A stretch of DNA of 64,000 nucleotides, from NCBI RefSeq assembly GCF_014356525.2, contig NC_052518.1:97971932-98035931 (forward strand), in the 5' to 3' direction. The stretch comes from Nilaparvata lugens (taxonomy: Eukaryota; Arthropoda; Insecta; Hemiptera; Delphacidae). The number at the start of each line of letters is the position of its first letter. The first letter of the stretch is position 1. Below, in pieces: positions 11,215 to 20,767 of this stretch. The translations under genes were made by a program, and so were the position numbers. Under the pieces are notes generated by a model, which had not been told where the DNA came from, did not search any database, and worked only from the letters and a program-made list of their open reading frames with translations.

Positions 11215-12166
11215 TATTTAAACTCTCATTAATCCCTTCCATGTTTCTTTCATTCCAGCTTAAGAGAAACTCTTCACTAACATCCTTTAGTTTTCGAATT
11301 AGAGTCAGCACTAAATCTTCTTGCCCTGTTGTGATATATCTGAAGGTTTGTGTGTGTCTGCTCATTGCTACTATTACATGTTGTGTGCTGTTATATATTC
11401 CAAGTTGTTTTTTATTGTTCCTTATCAGAACTACATTCTTGTGAGTTAAGCCCTGTGCTTCATGAATTGTATGGACTTTAATTGAAGGGTGAAGTTTTGA
11501 TTGCAGCTCTTCTAGCACTGTTTTCTTCTCGAGCTGAGTGAATGTAAGAATCAGAGTGTTAGGTTCAAGTGGTCCAAGTTCTCCATTTGTTATTGGAGGT
11601 CTGACGGATAACAGGACCTCATTTTTCGTACCAATGTCCTGGTAGTAGCTGGAAAGGATGTAGCAGACGTCTATTGGACACCTTCTAGTTACTGTTTGAT
11701 GGATTCTCTTCTCACAGAGAGATGAAATGTGTGACCATTCAGCTGTTAATTTACTTCTCTCTATGTAAGGTATTTGGTTTGAATCACCTAGCAGAATAAT
11801 CTCAGAAGCACCAGCGAGAGATGAGACAAATCCCACGAAACCTGCATGCATTAATACTGCTTCATCTATGAAAACACGTTTGTACTGCTTTTTTGATCCG
11901 TTTATTATAAAAGATGAAACTATTCTATAATCCTGTTTAATTATTCTTTCATATTTATTTTTGTGAATTCTATTCACCTCTTGCCTAATTTCATTTATTC
12001 CAGCTCTTGTCTGACACAAAATGAGATCTTTACCTGGTGTATGTTGCTGAAGGATAAAGTGAGTTTTACCACACCCTGGAACTCCATCCATCCAAGTTAT
12101 TTTTGGCATCTTACAATTTGTGATGTCAACTTTTAGAATATTCTTCAGTAGCTCAGCATTCAGCAT
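11207..12166 (-). CDS. superfamily 1 viral-type RNA helicase
   Basis: 319 residues with all main SF1 signatures in order: motif I GVPGCGKT (residues 28-35), motif II DEA (101-103), motif III LLGDSNQIPY (125-134), a TIHEAQG motif V (about 230) and a VAMSRHT motif VI (about 265). The QIPY after GD and the EAQG/SRHT pair are typical of replicative helicases of alphavirus-like plus-strand RNA viruses rather than of cellular Upf1/Pif1 helicases. The length fits one complete helicase domain. It starts by ATG overlapping the previous ORF by 14 nt and ends in an 8-nt overlap with the RT ORF. A role in unwinding element RNA or RNA-cDNA hybrids is inference. Confidence 0.88.
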   Translation of the reverse strand: MLNAELLKNILKVDITNCKMPKITWMDGVPGCGKTHFILQQHTPGKDLILCQTRAGINEIRQEVNRIHKNKYERIIKQDYRIVSSFIINGSKKQYKRVFIDEAVLMHAGFVGFVSSLAGASEIILLGDSNQIPYIERSKLTAEWSHISSLCEKRIHQTVTRRCPIDVCYILSSYYQDIGTKNEVLLSVRPPITNGELGPLEPNTLILTFTQLEKKTVLEELQSKLHPSIKVHTIHEAQGLTHKNVVLIRNNKKQLGIYNSTQHVIVAMSRHTQTFRYITTGQEDLVLTLIRKLKDVSEEFLLSWNERNMEGINESLNNE

Positions 12167-12554
12167 GATTTGGGTGTCTACTGACTAGAATATACTTTTC
12201 CTTAGTTAAGAATGACTTTGTTGTTTCATTGTAGGGTACGTATTTTCCTTCATTTTCAAAACAGAAGCCCATTCGATATGTAGTGGATGTCGGCCACAGG
12301 AAAGTCTTAAGTCGATTGTCGTAGATGTTCATCTCGTTTCGCCTTATCTCTTGAATACATGCTGCTGAAGAAGATATATTACTATTCAGTGATGATAGTA
12401 CTCCCCTATATAAATCCGCATTCAGAACATCATACTGTTGAATAAAGTTCCTGAGTTCTATCATACTGTTCAAATAAGCATAAAGAATAGAATCATACGG
12501 TAGGTATCCTTTTGGACAATCTTCAGAGCCATCGTTTTCATGTGGTATATCCAA
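12153..12554 (-). CDS. unrecognised ORF in the helicase LINE (second)
   Basis: A 133-codon frame whose upstream portion stays open to about 12600, overlapping the preceding ORF. It has Asn/Ser-rich and aromatic-rich segments and no recognised motif. Its stop lies 14 nucleotides inside the helicase ORF, so translation of the helicase could be coupled to this frame. It could be the C-terminal half of a larger protein begun at 13005. It is neither a zinc knuckle nor an esterase-like ORF1 as far as can be read. Confidence 0.5.
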   Translation of the reverse strand: MDIPHENDGSEDCPKGYLPYDSILYAYLNSMIELRNFIQQYDVLNADLYRGVLSSLNSNISSSAACIQEIRRNEMNIYDNRLKTFLWPTSTTYRMGFCFENEGKYVPYNETTKSFLTKEKYILVSRHPNHAEC

Positions 12555-12568
12555 GAACTTTAGATTGT

Positions 12569-13005
12569 TTATTCTCTGTAATAGAATACATAATTCAGGT
12601 TTTTAGTTTTAATTACTAAACTTAAAATGTCCAAGCATGTAAACTCGGAGTCAATATCAAAAGAATCTATTCCAATCGTAATGTTGTATTTATTTATCGA
12701 TGCATATTCGTCTATTACCAGTAAGAGGTCACGGATACCTAATTGAGCCTCATTGTTATTATTTTGCGCTAATATCAATGTCAATGAATTTTTAACAAGA
12801 TGAAAACGAATTGAGCTATTATTTACGTTCCGTAAATAAACAGTAGGTAAGCTATTGTATTCATCTTGACTCAGCGTTTTCTTCTTGATTGAATGTGCAA
12901 CGCCTTCTGAAATACGTAAACTATTTTTATTCCAGCGAGCTAATGATAAATTAAAATCTGTATATTGACCAAAGCTGAAAATCAAAGACGTCCTACTTTT
13001 CGCTG
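12569..13005 (-). CDS. unrecognised ORF in the helicase LINE (first)
   Basis: About 145 codons, open from a stop near 13006 with no early ATG (the first start-like codon is TTG at 12985). It contains alternating hydrophobic strands such as SLTLILAQ and LLLVIDEY, compatible with a folded alpha/beta domain, but no motif is recognised. Upstream it overlaps an out-of-frame continuation of ORF1. Downstream it overlaps the open extension of the next ORF, so the two could be parts of one protein separated by a frameshift in an A-rich stretch near 12605. Its position before the helicase is where plus-strand RNA viruses often carry other replicase domains, but no such domain is seen. Confidence 0.5.
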
Positions 13006-13122
13006 ACTTTTATTAATTCTGTTTTTTTAATAGATGATAGGAAATCTTGAATATCTATTTTTATATTTGATGCTGTGAATTTATTTGATGATTTTGAGCT
13101 GGAAATTCTATTTTTAATCTTT

Positions 13123-14112
13123 TTAAGCACTTCCATAATTTGTTCGATCAATTGATTGTTGCAATGCTTTCACATAGCTGGGACACTTTAGATAGTTTAC
13201 TTTGTGGTCTGAGGGTTTATCAGCTCTTTTGCAGTTAAAACATACTGGAGGTTTATCGATTGAAGGGCAGGTTTTGATGTTGTGTCCTGTGATGGAGCAA
13301 TGACCACAGATATCTTCTTCCTTTTTACAATGTTTTGTGATGTGCCCATAGACTTGACATTCATAGCACCTTTGCACTGCATGGTAATCATTAACTCGAC
13401 ATGATGTCATATCTATAAATATTTTTTTCTTATTAATTATTGCTTTCCTAATTTCGGGTTCACATTCTACTACCCAATGCACGGAATCCTTGTTTTTCGG
13501 CCCTAATTTGAATGATGGCTTGCAACCTTCTTCAAATTTTTGTTTTTCTATTCCTGAATTGACAAAAGTTTTGTTATATATTTCTTCAGTTACCTCTTTG
13601 TTAGTGAGATCAGATGGAACATCATTAACAATTATCCTGGGTTTTTTATTTTGGGGCTCAGTTATCTTGATTTGATCATTATTTACAGCTTTATTCTTCA
13701 ATAATTTCTTTTTGTCCTCTAGAGAATCCAGAACAATGAGTAAACCTCCTCCTCTAACGGGTACTGTCTTTTTTATTTTAATGTTATCCTTTCTCGCGAT
13801 GTTGGTTTTCAGTGTTCCTTTTATTTTTTCACTGTCTTGTTTCTCATTACCGGTGGAATTTGAGGGTTTAATTAAGACTACCTGTTCTTTTGGAAGGATT
13901 TTCCTGACTTGATTATTGGACTGGGGATCGCTTGAAGTAGCTTTTTTCGGTAGTTGTATCATGTCTGCGTAAGTAATAGGCCTGTCTTTATTTTTAATTT
14001 CCTGAACAGATTTGCTTATGTCCTGTAATGAGTCATGAATTTTCGGATGCCCTAAAGAATCACTTATTTGGCTAATAGTAACTGCTCTCGTTTCTACTTT
14101 CACGATTACCAA
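13123..14112 (-). CDS. LINE ORF1: Gag-like zinc-knuckle protein
   Basis: Predicted 329 residues from the marked start, which is TTG; the same frame is open upstream, so the true N-terminus is unknown. The C-terminal part (about residues 245-320) holds three cysteine-histidine knuckles: CYECQVYGHITKHC, CGHCSITGHNIKTC (both CX2CX4HX4C) and a looser CFNCKRADKPSDH with a later Cys. The middle is Lys-rich, as expected for an RNA-binding ORF1 that coats the element RNA. Just after the stop another frame continues about 50 codons, suggesting a frameshift near 13140. It lies upstream of the unknown ORFs of the same element. Confidence 0.75.
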   Translation of the reverse strand: MVIVKVETRAVTISQISDSLGHPKIHDSLQDISKSVQEIKNKDRPITYADMIQLPKKATSSDPQSNNQVRKILPKEQVVLIKPSNSTGNEKQDSEKIKGTLKTNIARKDNIKIKKTVPVRGGGLLIVLDSLEDKKKLLKNKAVNNDQIKITEPQNKKPRIIVNDVPSDLTNKEVTEEIYNKTFVNSGIEKQKFEEGCKPSFKLGPKNKDSVHWVVECEPEIRKAIINKKKIFIDMTSCRVNDYHAVQRCYECQVYGHITKHCKKEEDICGHCSITGHNIKTCPSIDKPPVCFNCKRADKPSDHKVNYLKCPSYVKALQQSIDRTNYGSA

Positions 14113-14755
14113 TGCTAATTTTTGAACTAATTCTAAGAAATTATCATATTCGGCTCTGGAAACCTTGTTTTTTTTAAATTCTGACGAATTCTGACGAATA
14201 GTTATTATGTTTTATTAGGTAGAATACATGGTATTTATCATTTTTCGAATTGTTTTAGCATCATATCCTGCATAATAACACAATTTTTATACTGGGACAA
14301 AGTCACCCCAAGTTTAACCTAAAATGACCTTGTTATGTATATAACTAGTAACAGAACCCTATCCAATTCACATAAATAATTTTATGGATATACCAATTGA
14401 AATAAAAAGACAAAAATATATATCATAAGTCTTTTAGAAGTTTTCAGACAACAAAATCACAAGATGAAGCAAGCAGTTAGGTTTTATGTCGATAATTTAA
14501 TATATCGAGATTGGACAATATATCGATTGTAGAGCCTAGATAATGATCAGGGTATCAATGTTAAACATCGATTTCGTATAACAGAGATCGGAGATAAACT
14601 GATTTGAATCTTTTTCCGCGAGGTGGGACCAAGTCACTCCGGTCGACGGTATATGATTGAATCAATTAATTAGTTTTAACTAAATTAATGCTTCTGTATT
14701 GACAACATCAATGTCTTAATTTTTAATAATTATAATCAACAATAAATTGACTTAC

Positions 14756-15116
14756 CATAAGTCGATACCAGGACGACGATGATGCAGATCAGGTAGATTA
14801 TCAAGATGACGATCATAAGCCAGAAAGCAAAGTCTAGATGGCGCATCCAGATAGGGCTATCCTGCATTGAGTGTCCTGCGGCGTAGTTCAATGGACGAAC
14901 AATTGCTGCTCCCGGAGCATTTTCTTGATCAGCTTCTCGTTGTTGGTTTTCGATCGGGATCACCATGGCTCGATCTCCTTGGCGGACCTCTTGCAGAGTG
15001 ATGTCCTCTCCCTGGTTTGATTTCGTGGCAGCCGGACGCATATTGTATCGCGCAAAACTACACGGAGTTGAGAGACGTGTGTTGACTGGTTGCCGGTTAA
15101 AGGCGTAATGAGCCAT
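14756..15116 (-). CDS. host coding exon, single-pass membrane protein, partial
   Basis: The frame starts at an ATG (15116) and gives about 120 residues. A polar, basic N-terminal half is followed by a hydrophobic run of about 25 residues (FWLMIVILIIYLICIIVVLV) near residues 96-117, consistent with one membrane helix and the N-terminus on the other side. At 14756/14755 the exon meets GTAAGT, a strong splice donor, so the frame beyond is intronic. Codon use is more GC-rich than the neighbouring mobile elements. No transposon similarity is seen. Further exons should lie at lower coordinates or outside the window. The family is not recognised. Confidence 0.6.
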
Positions 15117-15189
15117 AAAAACTGAGGAGCGCTAGTGCGCTGCCAACTAGATTCATATGGCGCTGCCAACCTCCTCACAACATTCATAG

Positions 15190-16440
15190 GGGGCCGAAGA
15201 GGGGCTTAGCCCCCCAAAAATGTTGATCGACTTTTTCCTTTCATATAATTTTATGAGAATGAGTGAATTTTTTAAACTTGGACTACTATCTATAGTGCTT
15301 ACAGTTCTAGTGAAGCTATTCATTTTACTAGAATAAGTAAATGTTTTTAAACTTGGATTTATATTAATTATTTATAGTGCTTACAGTTCTGTTAAAATAT
15401 TGAATTTTTCATTATTTCAAAACTAGAACTAATAGAGAGTTAATATTTCAACTCTATTTCAGGTCCATATTGTATTGTATTAGGACACCAGCGGGTCGCA
15501 TGGTATCACTTCATTACAATGGGGAATAGAGACAAGCTTTTGGTGTTTGGCTGGTGTCTCGATCATGCCACCAGCCCGTGCACCATTAGGACACCATTGG
15601 TGCCTCAAGCTAGTGACAACTGTGACCCCTGGTGCCTCACTGTCCCTGCCAACCTATTCCTTCTTCCGGATATTCAGTTCTTTTTTATTTTTCTCTAATT
15701 TCGCCAAATTCAACTGCCGAACTGAAGAGTGATTATAGTGCTAATTGAAACCCGATTCATCATTTCCAATGTAATAAAAAATATAAATCTTTCAAATTAA
15801 ATTATATTTTTTTGGAAAATCTGATATTTTGTGGATTCACGAAAAAAAAACTGGTAGCATCTATTATCTATAGAAGGCAGTGAAAAGGTAGAGAATCAAC
15901 AGTGTTCTATCTTCTTCCCACTATTATTACTAGTAGTTCTGTGAACAGTAGACCTCACGCAGTATTCTTGTGGATGAGACTTTGAGATTCCTGATTGAAA
16001 CTTTAGACTTTATACAGCAATAGACTGTCTTCTCCACACATCTGTGTAATCACTTGACAGCTGATTTATGATGAATAGTTGTAAAGTCTGATTTTTACTC
16101 TAATATTGGCGTATGAAGGAGGCTCCTTTTTCCTTTTATATTATCTTGAAATGCAAAATTTCCAAAAACCTTGTAAAAGGAACATACCTGTCAAATTTCA
16201 TGAAAATCTATTACCGCGTTTCGCCGTAAATGCGCAACATATAAACATTTAAACATTAAGAGAAATGCCAAACCGTCGACTTGAATCTTAAACCTCACTT
16301 CGCTCGGTCAATAATGTGAACCTCACTGTAGTCTGATGTCCGTCTATAGTGTAATAAGGGTAATAAGAGTGTCTCCTGCCCTAGCTCTGACACTTGCTGT
16401 CCTGTAATACAGAAGAGAACATTAGCTGTCAACATTTAAT
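15190..16440. other. no gene seen; possible dispersed-repeat segment
   Basis: Contains a patch with repeated GGTGTC/GGTGCCTC words (15530-15640). At 16180-16260 there is a stretch resembling widespread insect repeats (CAAATTTCATGAAAATCT). At 16311-16331 lies a probable degenerate MITE-1 end (AACCTCACTGTAG). The frame at 15547-15732 is not convincing. Confidence 0.35.
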
Positions 16441-16454
16441 TGCAAGTTTTGATT

Positions 16455-16700
16455 CTTCCTCCTCTTTATCTATCCCAATGTGGCGTTTTGACAGCGTTGG
16501 GTGGTCGCCTCGGATCCATCTTCTCCACTGCTCTCTGTCCGCAGCCAGCAGCCGGTCGTCTGCCTAGTGCCCTGGCCTCCATGTATTGGCGAGGCTTTCT
16601 GTTTTCATCCATTCTCAGGAGATGCCCATACCATCAGAGTATCAGTTCATCGATTGCTGTTTCAACCGCTTTAATGTGCGATTCTTCCCTTATGCGGAGA
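16455..16700 (-). pseudogene. LINE reverse transcriptase C-terminal remnant
   Basis: Minus-strand translation yields a WYGHLLRMDENRKPR-like block followed by ALGRRP, the signature tail of several non-LTR (RTE/CR1-type) polyproteins. A stop precedes WYGH, and no RT motifs remain. MITE-2 lies directly on its upstream side at 16721. Confidence 0.6.
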
Positions 16701-16720
16701 TATTCTCTTAATGAATTCTC

Positions 16721-17093
16721 TAAAGTGCGAGATAAATTACTTTTAACATGAAGAGGAGAAACCCATTTCTCCCTCCACAGTTTGTAGCATAGACACAGAC
16801 GGACATCCTGCGCACTATTGGATGCGTCGTGTCATTTTGCTTCATGTTCTTGTGATGGAAACATCTCTGTAACATACACAAACCAATATACCTGCTGACC
16901 AGTACACTACTTGGAGCATTGCCAGCAATAGATGGAGGGGAGTGTTGCCGCGTCGCGTTACAAAGCTCTCTCACTCAGACACAAAAGAAGGAGAATGCTG
17001 CTACGTAGTGAGAGTGATTAGTGGAGGATAGAGCATCGGACCTCTCCATCTTCGAGAAAGAGCCATGTTAAAAGTAATTTATCTCGCACTTTA
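16721..17093 (+). mobile_element. MITE-2, full-length copy
   Basis: Inverted ends TAAAGTGCGAGATAAATTAC and CTCGCACTTTA, read from each side, enclose about 370 bp. The outer TA pairs fit a Tc1/mariner-like TA duplication. A second copy in reverse orientation lies at 38952-39338, with the same internal landmarks (GGAGAAACCCATTTCTCC, TAGAGCATCGGACCTCTC). No coding potential. Confidence 0.8.
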
Positions 17094-17502
17094 ATTCATT
17101 TCTTATCTGTCTCGTCTTGTTTTCCTTCGGAAAGTTTTGATTCAAAACATAGAAAATTGAATTTGATCGAAGATTAAATATTTTTTCTTATTGATAGCAT
17201 TTACAGATATTCCAAAACATTCTAAATGACTATTAGAGAATTATTGAAAGTAACGACCCAAATACTAACAACGATTTAACACACATATACCCCCGCGAGG
17301 CACAACATTAGCCCCCTCCCCCCCAGAAATAATTGTCTGGAAACAGACAATTTTGCTATGGACTAGCAAGTCCATTTGAAATTGTGACTTAGCCACAGAC
17401 GTGACATGTGAGTCACTGACATCGATATGGCTAGTTTATGTTTATGTATGGTTTTTTATTAGACCCCTGCGAATTACGGGTTACCTGATAGTTTAGTAGT
17501 TA
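17094..17502. other. no gene seen; small hairpin
   Basis: Unannotated AT-rich sequence. It includes a short C-rich tract (17310-17330) and a perfect 9-bp stem hairpin AATTGTCTG/CAGACAATT at 17331-17352. Confidence 0.35.
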
Positions 17503-17770
17503 TCCTATACTATTAAACGAGCAATTTATGTTTAGATGTTTTTATATAAGAGTTATGTGACCAGAACTCGAAAACGGCTCTAACGATTCTCACGAAATTT
17601 GAAACAAAGTAGGTTTATGATACGAAAATTCGATAGCACTAGGTCTTAACCCTGAGATAACTCGCTGAAGGACATTAAAAGAATAAAAACGTCCTTGGAA
17701 AAACAGCTGGAAATTTCCTCATCTGGCAATACCGTAATGGAAGTGAGTGAGCAAGTACATGTGTGGGATA
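17503..17770 (+). repeat. Helitron-like 5' end
   Basis: Begins A^TCCTATACTATTAAACGAGC and shares a long block with 25727 onward and, inverted, with the sequence ending at 26993: AACGGCTCTAACGATTCTCA, GCTGAAGGACATTAAAAG, TCCTTGGAAAAACAGC. An insertion between A and a leading TC is the Helitron rule. No Rep/helicase gene is present. Confidence 0.5.
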
Positions 17771-18156
17771 TTCCTCAGCTGATCTCACGAGAAGAATAAT
17801 TCAGCAAGTAAAACTTATTTTCGTTTAGTTCTTTTTTTTAGAAAACATGTTTACTTCAGAAAGTCCAAAATAGTAGCTAGATGCTATTAGTGTAGAATAG
17901 TACATAGTATATTAACAAATATTGTAGCAAACATAGTATGTTTTATTCTGTTTTCAACCGTCATAATTTGAAAATCTTAGTTATCGTTGTTTTTGAGTGA
18001 AAATGGGTTAAATTTTTGTAAAGTGAAATCATAATCTTATTTGGACTTTTAAAATATTATCTAAATTTGGGTGAGAAATAGTAGTACAAGGAATATCCTT
18101 AGTTTTTCTCTCCCAATCAGTGTTTCTTTGTGAAAAATATAAATAAATAATAAATA
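17771..18156. other. no recognisable feature
   Basis: AT-rich flank between a Helitron-like end and the BEL element; no coding or repeat signal seen. Confidence 0.35.
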
Positions 18157-18161
18157 GTATA

Positions 18162-18422
18162 TGGTAATTCTATGAGAGCTAGGAGGACCGCGAAATTTAG
18201 AACTGGTTAACATGTATGAATATATGAGCTGTGTGAAGGTAACAAAAAACGAGAGCTTTTCAGCTTTACTTACGAGAGATGGTTGTTTATGGGTCAGCCG
18301 AGTGCTGAAGACTGAGTTTGTGGAGGGAGAAGCCTTCTTCTCCAACAGCAATGATGGTGAAGCGGGGGAAGGGGAACTGCATGAACAATTCTGTCTTTCT
18401 TATCTCTCGAGTATTCTCAACA
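18162..18422 (-). repeat. BEL 3' LTR
   Basis: Direct repeat of 24404-24664. In element orientation it begins TGTTGAGAATACTCG and ends GAATTACCA, followed by the GTATA duplication. Confidence 0.88.
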
Positions 18423-18436
18423 TTCCGCCCACCAAA
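18423..18436 (-). other. BEL polypurine tract
   Basis: In element orientation TTTGGTGGGCGGAA directly precedes the TG of the 3' LTR. Its purine content and position fit the plus-strand primer site. Confidence 0.6.
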
Positions 18437-18622
18437 CGAAGCATGAGTTTAATAATTTTGAAACTGTAGCACATGAGAGGTAACACACGAAGTATTGCAC
18501 AAACTTGATGAAGAGACGATGCACATAATTAATTACGATGAGTTTTACACATAAGCGTTGAACACATAATATTCAAATATACTCTATTTACAAAAAATGT
18601 CTCTCAGAGAGAGGGTGCCAAA

Positions 18623-19153
18623 TTAAGCTATTGGCAACACTATGAGTTTGTTTACAGGTCGCGTGAGGTGGCCGCAGGCGGTGCGAATCAATGCCACTCT
18701 TACTACTTGGTCTTGTCCGGGAAATATTTGTTCGACTATGCCTAGAGGCCACAATGTGGGCGCGGTACTCGTATTCTTGATAAGCACTATGTGACCCACT
18801 TTCAAGGGTTCTGAGGGGGTCTTCCACTTGTTTCGCTGCATAAGCGCATGTAGATATTCTGTACTCCATCGATTCCAAAACAATTCGGCACAAGTCTGCA
18901 CAATTCGGCGTAGATGAGTCCATCGCTGCCGTACGGGGGTGGTAGTATCCAGCGGGATCTCCACAGCTTGTAGCAACGGTCGGCCGATAAGAAAGTGACC
19001 GGGTGTCAGCAGAGGTGAAGTCTCGTTGGGGTCCTGTGAACGCTCCAATAGAGGACGACTATTCATAATTGATTCAATACGAGAGAACACTGTGAAATAT
19101 TCCTCCATTGTCATTGGATTATCACCAATTTGAATTTTCAACAGTGTTTTCAC
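18623..19153 (-). pseudogene. BEL integrase C-terminal region
   Basis: 176 codons in the common pol frame after a TGA at 19214. It contains SIMNSRPL, SPLLTPGHFLIGRPL and VLIKNTSTAPTLWPLG, the standard C-terminal integrase block of Pao/BEL elements, ending shortly before the 3' LTR. Normally it is fused to the integrase core upstream. Confidence 0.8.
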
Positions 19154-19213
19154 TGATTTAATATTTGCTTCCCAAATACCGCCGAAATTGGGTGCGCTAG
19201 GTGGATTGAAGTG

Positions 19214-19696
19214 TCAGGTTACTTCACGTTGTACAAGAGCATTAAAAATGTCAGTCATACTGTCAGCCAAGAATTTCGAGATATCTGATAATTTTTTAGC
19301 AGCTCCAACGAAGTCAGTTGTCAATCCGTTGTCAGAGTATATGTGAGAAGGTAGGCCTCTACGGGATGTGAATCTATCGAGAGCGGCAAGAAACGATTCA
19401 GTGGTCAGCTCCGATACATATTCCAAATGAACAGCTTTCACCGCTAAGCATATGAACAATACAAGATAGCCCTTATACACTCTCGGTTTTTTGAGTGAGC
19501 TGCACTTCGTATTGAAGGGGCCAGCGAAGTCAACTCCTACATGGACGAATACAGATGAGGCGTTCACACGAAAATGGGGAAGATCCGACATGATTGGCTG
19601 CTGAGGTTGAGCTTGCATGCGAGTACAACGGACACAATGATGCAATATGCTCCTTATGAGGTTGCGCGCTGATATAATCCAATATTTGCGAGCCAC
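19214..19696 (-). pseudogene. BEL integrase zinc-binding and core region
   Basis: 160 codons. HHCVRCTRMQ forms the second half of the zinc-binding domain; HVGVDFAGPF holds the first catalytic Asp and YSDNG the second. The frame ends at an in-frame TGA where the family usually has Trp (position before HFNPPSAP), and the next ORF continues in the same frame. The catalytic Glu lies beyond the stop. Confidence 0.82.
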
Positions 19697-19717
19697 TAGT
19701 GACTGAGTTGTGCGAGG

Positions 19718-20728
19718 TCAGACGTGAAGATTATCTCTGTGAGTCTGATCACAAATCAGAGTGCTTAAATGAGATAACTTTGGCAACAACAGTGGATGAC
19801 GGCTGTCATACGGAAGGCTGGAGTTGCGGAGGCGTCCGCCCACCCTGAGAAGACCGGAAGAATCGACGAAAGGCGAAATAGAGAGCAGTTCTTGAGGTGG
19901 AGTTTCTCCCTTGCTGAGAAGCTTCAATGTTTCCGCAAAATAGAAAGCCTGTGTCAACCTCACGATACACAAGAGAGCCGAACGACACTCGGCAACAGAC
20001 GGCGGAGGTGGAGCAGCGCGAGCAGCGCGAGCGCGTAGTGCTGTATGGCTGCGAAGATTGTGTTCCCTTACTTTTTTCAGCTTACAATTTTCTATGAATC
20101 GCAACACATAGGCAAATACACGTGTTGCCTTGTGTATATTGGAGTATTTCTCGAAACATTCAAGAGCGTGTGGTTTATTTACTACAGTAGTAGTGAGAAT
20201 TGACACTGGTGGCTTCAGTTCAGACTCATCGACAATTTTGTCAACCCTTGAGATAGGCAAATCCTTGAATTGGACATGGTAAGATGGAGGTCCATTCCAC
20301 CAGAGTGAGTTTTCAACAATATCTTGTGCAGCAAGCCCTCTTGAGGCTAAATCAGCTGGGTTCGATTCAGTAGGTACATGAAACCAGTTTTCTGGAGAGG
20401 TTAATTCGAGTATTTGTGTAACTCGTTTGCTTATATAAGTCTTGAGCTTGTAAGCTGGCATTTTTAGCCAGTTCAACACCAACTTTGCGTCAGAGCACAG
20501 TCTTACATTGGAGATACTTTTTCCAAATAGAGGTATAATAACTTTATACAACTTTGACAGTAGTAGAGCTCCACATAATTCCAATCTAGGAATAGTATGT
20601 GTTTTCACAGGAGCGACTCGTGTTTTTGACATAATGAGATTCATCGATATGATTTGATCACTTGATGCAATATGAATATAGCAGACAGCACTGTAACCCT
20701 TTTCAGATGCGTCGGCAAATCCTATCAA
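19718..20728 (-). pseudogene. BEL RNase H and linker region
   Basis: 336 codons beginning in GFADASEKGYSAVCY, the RNase H start of BEL/Pao pol. It continues through RLELCGALLLSKL and NWFHVPTESNPADLASRG to the H2C2 approach LRVGGRLRNSSL. It is bounded by in-frame stops TAA at 20768 and TGA at 19718. An Ala-rich insert (ARAARAAPPPP) from GC-rich codons sits at about 19995-20035 and may be an expansion peculiar to this copy. Confidence 0.82.
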
Positions 20729-20767
20729 TGAGATATTGACATATGTAGTGTCAATATGACGAGGAAT

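Larger units (their letters stand above)
7705..14195 (-). mobile_element. non-LTR retrotransposon carrying an SF1 viral-type helicase
   Basis: Ordered minus-strand frames give zinc-knuckle ORF1, two unrecognised ORFs, an SF1 helicase and an APE endonuclease plus reverse transcriptase, followed by about 0.5 kb of 3' untranslated sequence. That tail ends in a TTCAAAT-rich stretch near 7705-7735 (plus-strand reading). Neighbouring ORFs overlap or nearly overlap. The 5' boundary is uncertain because the ORF1 frame stays open to about 14195 without a clear ATG, so the copy may be slightly 5'-truncated. No target duplication could be fixed by eye. It lies inside the 6035-14651 element. Confidence 0.8.
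6035..14651. mobile_element. MITE-like DNA element split by two nested insertions
   Basis: The left end reads TACCGGTAAAACGGGGTGAC. The right end, read inward, starts TACCGTCGACCGGAGTGAC. A second internal pair of GGGGTGACTTTGTC-like motifs occurs at about 6250 and 14290 in mirrored orientation. Removing the piggyBac-like element (6505-7695) and the LINE (about 7.7-14.2 kb) leaves roughly 0.9 kb, a plausible non-autonomous Tc1/mariner-like element flanked by TA. That the two halves belong together is inferred from the mirrored ends. Confidence 0.5.

Noticed and set aside
14960..15187. 75-codon minus frame overlapping the membrane-protein exon
   Set aside because: It is an out-of-frame shadow of the better supported 14756-15116 exon.
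17331..17352. Transcription terminator hairpin
   Set aside because: Short hairpin in eukaryotic DNA without any gene beside it; no basis for a terminator call.
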